Below, one piece after another: positions 1 through 5,086 of a stretch of 5,478 nt of DNA. The translations under genes were made by a program, and so were the position numbers. The notes under the pieces were generated by a model, which saw only the letters and a program-made list of their open reading frames with translations, was not told the origin of the DNA and did not search any database. How positions within the stretch are numbered: position 1 is the first letter of the stretch; the number at the start of each line of letters is the position of its first letter. Source of the DNA: Pseudomonadota bacterium (lineage in GTDB: Bacteria > Pseudomonadota > Alphaproteobacteria > ATCC43930 > CGMCC-115725); assembly GCA_021790295.1 (NCBI GenBank), contig JAJYIC010000190.1:1-5478 (forward strand), read 5' to 3'.

Positions 1-333
1 GATCTCGCCGATCTTTGGGCGCTCGAACGTACGCGGGCGTTCCGCGGGCTCTATCATGTCTTGGGCGGCACCTTGTCGGCGCTCGACGGGGTGGGTCCCG
101 AGGATCTCACGATCGCCCGCCTTCTCGCCCGTCTCGAAAAGGGCCAGGAGTTGATCCTCGCCCTTTCCGCAACCGTCGAAGGCCAGACCACGGCGCATTA
201 CCTTGCCGACCGCGTCGCCGGCAAAGGGGTCAAGGTGTCGCGCCTGGCCCAAGGGGTGCCGATCGGAGGGGAACTCGATTATCTCGACGACGGCACGTTG
301 ACGGCCGCTCTCAAGGCGCGCCGCCCGCTTTGA
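1..333 (+). CDS. recR: Recombination protein RecR, 3' part (5' end outside window)
   Basis: The reading frame is open from the first base and ends at TGA 331-333, giving the last 110 residues of a protein that is usually about 200 residues long. The visible part matches the second half of the RecR Toprim domain and the C-terminal tail. Recognisable pieces are DLWALERTRAFRGLYHVLGG near its start, a LDGVGPEDL segment, TVEGQTTAHYL in the middle and GVPIGGELDYLDDGTL near the end. RecR is a cytoplasmic protein that acts with RecO (and RecF) to load RecA on single-stranded DNA in gap repair. The zinc finger and helix-hairpin-helix parts lie upstream, out of view. In many bacteria recR follows dnaX and a YbaB-family gene; this cannot be checked here. 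The frame is intact and the tail looks normal. Confidence 0.95.
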   Translation, partial: DLADLWALERTRAFRGLYHVLGGTLSALDGVGPEDLTIARLLARLEKGQELILALSATVEGQTTAHYLADRVAGKGVKVSRLAQGVPIGGELDYLDDGTLTAALKARRPL

Positions 334-357
334 CGCCCCTTCCTGCGGGGCGGCTTT
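334..357 (+). terminator. Weak terminator-like hairpin after recR
   Basis: Immediately after the recR stop codon, CGCCCC (334-339) and GGGGCG (347-352) form a perfect 6-bp GC stem with a 7-base loop. It is followed by GGCTTTACA, which has only three consecutive T residues, so it is a poor intrinsic terminator by the usual rules. The 3' arm could instead pair with GCCGCCC at 320-326 inside the recR end (GGGCGGC, 348-354), giving an alternative stem. It probably marks the end of the recR transcript, but this is inference. Confidence 0.35.
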
Positions 358-383
358 ACAGGTCTGGCGATTTACGGTAGTCT
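355..383 (+). promoter_or_regulatory. Candidate sigma-70-type promoter for the DUF1326 gene
   Basis: TTTACA at 355-360 matches the -35 consensus TTGACA at five of six positions. A 17-base spacer follows, then TAGTCT at 378-383, which matches the -10 consensus at only three of six. A start near 390 would give a leader of about 28 bases. An overlapping alternative is TTTACG (371-376), an 18-base spacer and TATCAA (395-400), but it would leave almost no leader before the ribosome binding site. The call rests on position and motif resemblance only. Confidence 0.3.
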
Positions 384-405
384 CGCGTCAAAATTATCAA
401 CCAAC

Positions 406-413
406 AGGGAGGG
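406..413 (+). promoter_or_regulatory. Ribosome binding site deciding the GTG start at 418
   Basis: The purine run AGGGAGGG contains the Shine-Dalgarno core GGAGG at 408-412 and ends four bases before GTG 418. The in-frame ATG at 427 would lie 13 bases away, which is too far for an optimal site. This favours the GTG start. Confidence 0.65.
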
Positions 414-417
414 AACA

Positions 418-1050
418 GTGGAGCGGATGGATTGGCGCCTCAAGGGCGACTGGATCAAGAATTGCAATTGCGCTTTCGGCTGCCCTTGCGATTTCAACGC
501 GAGGCCGACCGAGGGTAGCTGCAACGGACTCATGGGCATGCGGATCGAGGAAGGACATTTCGGCGACGTCCGCCTCGATGGTCTCAGCTTTTTTACGATG
601 GTAAGCTTTCCCGGACCTCTTCATGAGGGCAACGGCTCTCTGCAACCGATCATCGACGAGCGCGCCGATCGAAGACAGCGCGAAGCCCTCATCGCCATCC
701 TCTCGGGCCAACATTCCGATCCCGGAACGCTTTTCCAGATTCTGAGCCTGATCGTGACGAAGACCTCGGAGCCCGTCTTTGCCCCGATCGCCTTCGAGTT
801 CGATTTCGAAGGGCGGCGTGCGCGGGTGAGCGCTCCCGGATATCTTGAAGCCGAGACGAAGCCGATCCTCAATCCGGTCACCGGGGCCGAGCACAGGATC
901 GCGGTCATCATGCCCGAAGGCTTCGAACATCGTCGGGGAGAGGTCGCAAGTTGCCGCATTTCGAGCACGGGCGCGATCAGGTTCGAAGTGCCGCTCGGAC
1001 ACAGCTCTCTTGCCAGGGTCGAACAGACGCCGTCAGGGCTCGCCGCCTGA
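418..1050 (+). CDS. DUF1326 domain-containing protein
   Basis: This is a 210-residue protein of the DUF1326 family, whose biochemical role is not established. Members are recognised by an N-terminal W-x-L-x-G...CNCxxxCPC block. Here that reads MDWRLKGDWIKNCNCAFGCPC at residues 4-24, with cysteines at 16, 18, 22 and 24, plus Cys35 and Cys179. The four clustered cysteines could bind a metal or form a redox site; that is inference. There is no clear signal peptide and no membrane segment, so it is predicted cytoplasmic. The rest resembles the family's mixed beta fold, including GHFGDVRLDGLSFF and the PGPLHEGNG segment at about 66-74. The GTG start is chosen for its well-placed GGAGG; ATG 427 would shorten the protein by three residues and leave the conserved block intact. 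The gene probably has its own promoter in the 84-base gap after recR. It converges on ccdA with 21 bases between stops. Family membership is fairly sure and function is unknown. Confidence 0.85.
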   Translation: MERMDWRLKGDWIKNCNCAFGCPCDFNARPTEGSCNGLMGMRIEEGHFGDVRLDGLSFFTMVSFPGPLHEGNGSLQPIIDERADRRQREALIAILSGQHSDPGTLFQILSLIVTKTSEPVFAPIAFEFDFEGRRARVSAPGYLEAETKPILNPVTGAEHRIAVIMPEGFEHRRGEVASCRISSTGAIRFEVPLGHSSLARVEQTPSGLAA

Positions 1051-1074
1051 GAGCGCTTTGCGCCCGGCCTCTCA
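1048..1074. repeat. Inverted repeat spanning both convergent stop codons
   Basis: TGAGAG (1048-1053) and its complement CTCTCA (1069-1074) carry the TGA stop of the DUF1326 gene on the plus strand and the TGA stop of ccdA on the minus strand. Within it lies a tight palindrome, GCGC-TTT-GCGC (1053-1063). A folded transcript from either direction could form a small hairpin here and act as a shared 3' end. There is no T-tract on either side, so it is not a standard intrinsic terminator. Confidence 0.35.
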
Positions 1075-1809
1075 ACCGATCTTGGCGAAGGCCGGAAAGG
1101 TGTCGAGGAGCCAGTAGGAAAAGACGGAAAGCTCTCCGGTCAGGATCAGAACCCCGACAAGCGCGACGACCGCTCCGGAGGCGATCTGGAGAGAGCGCCC
1201 GATCCCGCCCAAGACTCTGAGGCGGGCGAGAAGCCCGTCGGTGAAAAGCGCCGCGGCGAGAAACGGCAGGCCGAGACCGAGAGAATAAAGGCTCAAAAGG
1301 ATCATGCCTTGCGACAGCGTCGCCCGCGCCGCGCTCATGGTCAGAATGCTGCCGAGAACGGGGCCGATGCAAGGAGTCCAGCCGAAAGCGAAGGCAAGGC
1401 CGAGGATATAAGCCTTGCAAGGGCGGCCTCCGGGCAGGTCGAGGTGAAAGCGCCAGTCCCGCCCGAGAACGCCGAGCCTTAACACCCCGGTCATCGACAA
1501 ACCGAAAAGAAGGACGATCGCCCCGCCCAAAAGGGTCGTCTCATAACGATAGGCGAGAAGGAGCCGGCCGATCGCACTTGCTCCCGCCCCCATGGCGATA
1601 AAGACCGTGGAGAAGCCGAGAACGAAAAAGACGGCAAGCGCAAGCGGCCCACCGGCGCGCACCCCTTGCCCCTTGGAGCCGATCGCTTCGCCGGCGACGT
1701 AAGAAAGATAGCCGGGAACGAGAGGCAGGACGCAGGGCGAGAGAAACGAGATGATCCCCGCGGCAAAACTCGATCCTAAAAGAACGTTCGTCATGGTGAT
1801 GCCGCTCAC
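1072..1809 (-). CDS. ccdA: CcdA/short DsbD-family thiol-disulfide transmembrane transporter
   Basis: This 245-residue inner-membrane protein belongs to the CcdA (DsbD transmembrane domain) family. The family moves reducing equivalents from cytoplasmic thioredoxin to extracytoplasmic thiol proteins. About six hydrophobic segments are visible, near residues 13-35, 55-77, 93-112, 135-157, 168-190 and 208-227. The two redox cysteines sit in the family motifs: Cys26 in SFLSPCVLPLVPGY and Cys147 in FGWTPCIGPVLG. A third cysteine, Cys131, lies in the loop before the fourth segment. The periplasmic alpha and gamma domains of full DsbD are absent, as is normal for CcdA. The chosen start is GTG 1809, which overlaps the tlpA stop as GTGA and has AAGGAA (1823-1818) eight bases upstream. 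ATG 1794 would remove five residues and lies too far from that site. The frame is also open further upstream, but that region lies within tlpA. It is last in the minus-strand cluster, after two thioredoxin-like genes that are its likely electron acceptors. Confidence 0.9.
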   Translation of the reverse strand: MSGITMTNVLLGSSFAAGIISFLSPCVLPLVPGYLSYVAGEAIGSKGQGVRAGGPLALAVFFVLGFSTVFIAMGAGASAIGRLLLAYRYETTLLGGAIVLLFGLSMTGVLRLGVLGRDWRFHLDLPGGRPCKAYILGLAFAFGWTPCIGPVLGSILTMSAARATLSQGMILLSLYSLGLGLPFLAAALFTDGLLARLRVLGGIGRSLQIASGAVVALVGVLILTGELSVFSYWLLDTFPAFAKIG

Positions 1810-2477
1810 CGCAGAGCTTCCTTTACCGATCCTGCGGCCGGCTGCAGAGTATGGCGGATAAACGCCAGGATTTGCGGATCGTCCCACAGGAGCGGTCCGA
1901 TCTTGCGCGCGATCTCGCGCCCTTCCCGGTCGAGAAGAAAGCTCGTCGGAATGCCGGGTATCTCGAGCCTGTCGGCGGCGCGCATCGAGCGATCGACAAA
2001 AACCGGAAGCGCGGAAAGCCGGAACTGACGATAAAACGCCTCGACGGCGGCGACGCCGCCGCGATCGACCGAAAGCGGAAGAACCATAAAATCCTGCCCG
2101 CCGAGCTTTTGATCGAGCCGGTTGAGAGAGGCCATCTCTTCGCGGCACGGAAGGCACCAGCTCGCCCAGATGTTGAGAAGGACGACCCGGCCGCGAAAGG
2201 CGTCAAGCTTTGTCGGCTCTCCCTTGCCGTCGCGAAAGGAGACGTCGGGAAAAGGGCGCGGCCTGTCAAAGACGTCGAGCCCCGAGGGGTTTGCTGCGGT
2301 CTCGGCGAAAGCCGCGGTTCTGTGCGAAGCCGCGGCGGAGAAAAGGAAAAGCCGCGGCGCGAAGCTGCGGGAATAAAGCGCCGCCGCGAAAGCGCCCGCC
2401 GCGAGCGCCGCGACAATCGCCGCAACGCCCGGAAGGCGCGAAAGAAATCCGCGCAAAAGCGGCCCTTTCTTATTCAA
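1806..2477 (-). CDS. tlpA: TlpA-family membrane-anchored thioredoxin
   Basis: This is a 223-residue TlpA/ResA-type thiol-disulfide protein. A basic N-terminus and one hydrophobic stretch (about residues 17-37) look like an uncleaved anchor placing the thioredoxin domain in the periplasm. The domain covers about 74-213. It has LLNIWASWCLPC with active-site Cys108 and Cys111, a VDRGG strand, the cis-proline segment IPGIPTSFLLDREG (Pro177) and a late KIGPLLWDDPQIL segment. That last part resembles TlpA of Bradyrhizobium, which reduces the copper chaperone ScoI and the CuA subunit of cytochrome oxidase. The same role here is inference. The start is uncertain. TTG 2477 overlaps the preceding gene by eight bases and has a poor ribosome site. 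TTG 2456 has AAAGGG six bases upstream and would give 216 residues beginning seven codons later, so the NKKG codons may really be leader. Its stop overlaps the ccdA start, so coupled translation is likely. Family assignment is firm; orthology to TlpA is less so. Confidence 0.85.
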   Translation of the reverse strand: MNKKGPLLRGFLSRLPGVAAIVAALAAGAFAAALYSRSFAPRLFLFSAAASHRTAAFAETAANPSGLDVFDRPRPFPDVSFRDGKGEPTKLDAFRGRVVLLNIWASWCLPCREEMASLNRLDQKLGGQDFMVLPLSVDRGGVAAVEAFYRQFRLSALPVFVDRSMRAADRLEIPGIPTSFLLDREGREIARKIGPLLWDDPQILAFIRHTLQPAAGSVKEALR

Positions 2478-3153
2478 CGGCTTTCGCCCGAACCGCCGCC
2501 GGAGTTTTTTTGCCGAGCGCGGCGATTTTCGGAAGAAGGGACTCTGCGAGGATCTTCGGCGTGATCGCGCCGATCACCTTGTAGGCGATGCGCCCGTCGC
2601 GGGTGATGAGAAAGGTTTCGGGAACGCCGTAGACGCCCCAGTCGATCCCGACGCGACCGCTCGCATCATCGCCGATGCGCGCGTAAGGGTTTCCCATGCG
2701 TTTGAGCCAAGCCGCCACGTCCGCGGGCTTGTCCTCGTAATCGATGCCGTTGACGGGGACGATCCCTCGCTCTTTCAAAGCCATCAGAAGCGGGTGCTCC
2801 TCCCGGCAAGCAACGCACCAGGAAGCAAAGACGTTGACGAGAGAGACCCGCCCGTAAAGATCGCGCGAGGAAAGCCCGAGCTTTTCTCCCCTGACCGGCG
2901 GCAGGGAAAAGGCCGGAACGCGCTTGCCGATGAGAGGGGAGGGGACGAGATTGGGATTGGTACGAAGGCCGACGGCAAAGACGGCAAGGAGCGCGAAAAT
3001 TGCCGCCGCCGGCAAGATGAAAAGCGCCCGCGAGAAGCGCCGTTTGGGGCGCGCTTCGGCTGCGGGAAGGGTCGGGTATTGCCGTGCCGATGTCTGCATA
3101 TGCGTTCGCGCTCGGAGAACCTCGGCGCCAAAGCAAGGTTTACCACGGCGCAA
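2470..3153 (-). CDS. ccmG: CcmG/DsbE-family periplasmic thioredoxin (cytochrome c maturation type)
   Basis: This is a 227-residue thiol-disulfide protein of the CcmG/DsbE (CycY) family, which reduces apocytochrome c or its chaperone CcmH before haem attachment. A membrane anchor lies at about residues 43-63, followed by the family opening NPNLVPSPLIGKRVPAFSLP. The thioredoxin motif is VNVFASWCVACREEHP, with Cys113 and Cys116; GIDYEDKPADVAAWL and VYGVPETFLITRDGRI (cis-Pro178) follow. The VYGVPETF segment is characteristic of CcmG rather than general TlpA. The third active-site position is Ala, where Pro is common. TTG 3153 is preferred because TGGAGG (3165-3160) lies six bases upstream. ATG 3099 would give 209 residues, closer to the usual length, but has no good ribosome site. 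The longer form carries an extra cytoplasmic tail containing Cys7. No ccmABCDEFH genes adjoin it; the gene follows cobT after 73 bases, and its TAA lies inside the start of tlpA as annotated. Confidence 0.87.
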   Translation of the reverse strand: MRRGKPCFGAEVLRARTHMQTSARQYPTLPAAEARPKRRFSRALFILPAAAIFALLAVFAVGLRTNPNLVPSPLIGKRVPAFSLPPVRGEKLGLSSRDLYGRVSLVNVFASWCVACREEHPLLMALKERGIVPVNGIDYEDKPADVAAWLKRMGNPYARIGDDASGRVGIDWGVYGVPETFLITRDGRIAYKVIGAITPKILAESLLPKIAALGKKTPAAVRAKAVE

Positions 3154-3159
3154 ACTTTG

Positions 3160-3165
3160 CCTCCA
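3160..3165 (-). promoter_or_regulatory. ccmG: Strong ribosome binding site favouring the TTG start of ccmG
   Basis: Read on the minus strand this is TGGAGG, followed by six bases (CAAAGT) and TTG 3153. It is the best Shine-Dalgarno match among the minus-strand genes here. It supports the longer ccmG product over the ATG at 3099, which has only a weak purine run upstream. Confidence 0.55.
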
Positions 3166-3177
3166 GCCCCGCCCTGC

Positions 3178-3192
3178 GCGTCAGGTTGACGC
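3178..3192. repeat. Short palindrome upstream of ccmG
   Basis: GCGTCA (3178-3183), a GGT spacer and TGACGC (3187-3192) form a perfect 6-bp inverted repeat. It ends 12 bases before the ccmG ribosome site as read on the minus strand. Its size and position would suit an operator or a small RNA hairpin, but no regulator can be named and such a short palindrome can arise by chance in GC-rich DNA. Confidence 0.3.
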
Positions 3193-3193
3193 T

Positions 3194-3236
3194 CGCGGCC
3201 TGCCGCCGCCCGCAAGATCCTGCCTCTCAGGCCGCG
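3194..3236 (-). terminator. GC-rich hairpin overlapping the cobT stop codon
   Basis: CGCGGCCTG (3194-3202) and CAGGCCGCG (3228-3236) are perfect 9-bp complements separated by 25 bases. Two bases of the cobT stop codon (3229-3227 on the minus strand) fall within the arm. No T-tract follows. It could limit read-through from cobT into ccmG or protect the cobT mRNA 3' end. The large loop is itself GC-rich and may refold. Confidence 0.35.
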
Positions 3237-5068
3237 CGGCGCCTTGCGACCCTTTTGCCCGGCCCTTCTTCATCGAAAAGCTCGGCCAATTTTTCGAGCA
3301 TCACCCCGCCCAGTTGTTCGGCGTCGACGATGGTGACGGCGCGCCGGTAGTAGCGAGTGACATCATGGCCGATGCCGATGGCGAGGAGTTCGATCTCGCC
3401 GCGGCGTTCGATCTCGCCGATGACGTCGCGAAGGTGCTTTTCGAGATAATTGCCGGGATTGACCGAAAGGGTTGAATCGTCGACGGGGGCGCCGTCGGAA
3501 ATGACCATCAGGATGCGCCGCTCTTCGGTGCGTTCGAGAAGGCGGTCGTAAGCCCAGATCAGCGCCTCGCCGTCGATGTTCTCCTTGAGGATGCCTTCGC
3601 GCAGCATAAGGCCGAGGCTTTTCCTCGCGCGACGCCAGGGAGCGTCGGCCGGCTTGTAGACGATATGCCTCAAATCGTTGAGGCGTCCCGGATTTGCCGG
3701 CTTGCCGGCGGCGATCCAGCGTTCGCGCGACTGCCCGCCCTTCCAGGCGCGGGTGGTAAAACCGAGGATTTCGACCTTGACGGCGCAGCGCTCCAGAGTG
3801 CGGGCGAGGATGTCGGCGCTCATCGCCGCAACCGTGATCGGGCGGCCGCGCATCGAGCCCGAATTGTCGATGAGGAGGCTGACGATCGTATCCCGGAACT
3901 CGGTTTCGCGCTCGCGCTTATAGGCCAAAGGCAGGATCGGATTAGCGACGACGCGGGCGAGGCGCGCGGCGTCGAGAAGGCCTTCGTCGAGATCGAACTC
4001 CCAGGCGCGAGTCTGCTTTGCCATCAGCCGCCGCTGCAGGCGGTTTGCGAGACGCGAGGTGACGCTTTGCAAATGCGCGAGCTGCTGGTCGAGAAGATGG
4101 CGCAGGCGCGAGAGTTCCTCGGCATCGCACAACCCGCTGGCGTCGATGACTTCGTCCGAAAGGGTGGAAAAGGCGCGGTAAGAGGGGTTTTCGGCGCTGC
4201 GGCTTTTGGGCGGCATTCCCGGCCGTCCGGGCCGGCCGGGATCCTCCTCGCCGCCGCCCGGCATCATCTCGCCCTCGCCCTCTTCGGCGCCCTCTTCGCC
4301 ATCCTCGGCGGCTTCGCCTGAAGCGGAGCCTTCGGGCGAGGCTTCCCCGCCGGCGCTGCCGCCTTCCCCTTCGCTCTCTTCTTCGCCCTGGCTTTCTTCG
4401 CCCGCGCTCTCTTCGCTTTCCGGCGACTCTTCGGCTTCGCCGAGTTCGAGATCGAGATCTTGTAAAAGGCGCCTTGCGGCCCGGCCATAAGCGGACTGGT
4501 CGAGGATGGAGCGGTCTAGCTCGAAAAGATCCTTGCCGATCCGCGCTTCGAGCCAATCGCGCCACAGCTCGACGACGCGCCGCGCCGAAGGCGGAGGGGG
4601 CGCCTTGGTCAAGGCTTCGCGGGCCAGAAGGCGCACCGCTTCGGCAAGAGTCCCCTCGCTCCTTTCGGTGATCCGCTCGTAGCCTTGGCGGCGGTAGTGG
4701 TCATCGAGCATCGCCGCAAGATTGGCGGCGGTGCCGGCCATGCGGCGGGCGCCGAGCGCTTCGATGCGGGCCTGTTCGACGGCTTCGAAAACCGAACGCG
4801 CCATCTGCGCCCCGGGCAGAAGCTTGCCGTGAAGCGCGGGATCGTGATAGCGCATGCGCAAGGCGAGGCTGTCGGCAAGGCCGCGCAAAGGCGCTGCCGC
4901 CGCCGCTGAAAGCTCGCGCTGAGGGGCGGGCAGGCGCACCTTGGTGCCCGATACGGCCGGAGGCTCCGGGCCGAAAGCAATCGACAGGTCGTCCCGTTCG
5001 GCGATCGCTTTCAGAGTGGCCGTCGTTGAGCGTTTGAAGATCTCTGCGACCGAGAGGTCCTCTTTCAT
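3227..5068 (-). CDS. cobT: Aerobic cobaltochelatase subunit CobT
   Basis: This 613-residue protein is close to the usual CobT length of about 600-640. With CobS it forms the ATP-driven chaperone complex that works with CobN to insert Co(II) into hydrogenobyrinic acid a,c-diamide in the aerobic cobalamin pathway, in the cytoplasm. Residues 1-200 are the helical N-terminal domain. Residues about 205-275 form a strongly acidic Glu/Ser/Gly-rich linker, followed by a Gly/Pro-rich stretch to about 287. The C-terminal half contains the von Willebrand A domain (about 393-600). Its MIDAS metal site is visible as Asp401, Ser403 and Ser405 in DNSGS, Thr412, and Asp525 in ISDGAP. ATG 5068 is chosen because it gives the family N-terminus; the ribosome site before it is weak, which fits coupling to cobS 18 bases upstream. 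The gene is intact. Its opposite strand is open over long stretches because of GC-rich codon use, and those reading frames are not genes. Confidence 0.96.
   Translation of the reverse strand: MKEDLSVAEIFKRSTTATLKAIAERDDLSIAFGPEPPAVSGTKVRLPAPQRELSAAAAAPLRGLADSLALRMRYHDPALHGKLLPGAQMARSVFEAVEQARIEALGARRMAGTAANLAAMLDDHYRRQGYERITERSEGTLAEAVRLLAREALTKAPPPPSARRVVELWRDWLEARIGKDLFELDRSILDQSAYGRAARRLLQDLDLELGEAEESPESEESAGEESQGEEESEGEGGSAGGEASPEGSASGEAAEDGEEGAEEGEGEMMPGGGEEDPGRPGRPGMPPKSRSAENPSYRAFSTLSDEVIDASGLCDAEELSRLRHLLDQQLAHLQSVTSRLANRLQRRLMAKQTRAWEFDLDEGLLDAARLARVVANPILPLAYKRERETEFRDTIVSLLIDNSGSMRGRPITVAAMSADILARTLERCAVKVEILGFTTRAWKGGQSRERWIAAGKPANPGRLNDLRHIVYKPADAPWRRARKSLGLMLREGILKENIDGEALIWAYDRLLERTEERRILMVISDGAPVDDSTLSVNPGNYLEKHLRDVIGEIERRGEIELLAIGIGHDVTRYYRRAVTIVDAEQLGGVMLEKLAELFDEEGPGKRVARRRAA
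4205..4459 (-). repeat. cobT: Low-complexity acidic linker coding tract within cobT
   Basis: This stretch encodes residues about 204-288, dominated by Glu, Ser and Gly and then Gly/Pro. The DNA consists of irregular, degenerate repeats of GAAG/GAG-type codons, seen on the plus strand as recurring CTCTTCG and TTCGCC words. An acidic linker between the N-terminal and VWA domains is normal for CobT and for its magnesium chelatase counterpart BchD/ChlD. The exact length varies between species, and replication slippage in this DNA is a plausible reason. Confidence 0.7.
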
Positions 5069-5086
5069 CGCTTTTGCCGCAAAGCC

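Noticed and set aside
397..1002. Minus-strand open frame of 201 codons opposite the DUF1326 gene
   Set aside because: It is a shadow frame: the plus strand encodes a recognisable family protein with a ribosome site, while the antisense product has no recognisable domain and an Arg/Asp/His-rich composition.
1810..2157. Upstream extension of ccdA to about 361 codons
   Set aside because: The added Arg/Ser-rich residues come from reading tlpA in another frame. GTG 1809 with its ribosome site and GTGA overlap explains the real start.
1851..2564. Plus-strand open frame of 237 codons antisense to tlpA
   Set aside because: The product is a Lys/Arg-rich, low-hydrophobicity sequence typical of the reverse of GC-rich genes. 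It lies wholly across two well-supported minus-strand genes.
3154..3226. Possible ccmD-like small gene or cobalamin riboswitch before ccmG
   Set aside because: The 73-base gap is too short for a cobalamin riboswitch, and no short membrane-protein frame with a ribosome site was found in it.
3665..4321. Plus-strand open frame of 218 codons antisense to cobT
   Set aside because: It has no recognisable domain and coincides with the VWA half of an intact cobT whose MIDAS residues are all present on the other strand.
4205..4459. Repetitive DNA suggestive of a tandem repeat or CRISPR-like array
   Set aside because: The repetition is explained by Glu/Ser/Gly codons of the acidic CobT linker. The units are irregular, with no constant repeat or spacer length.
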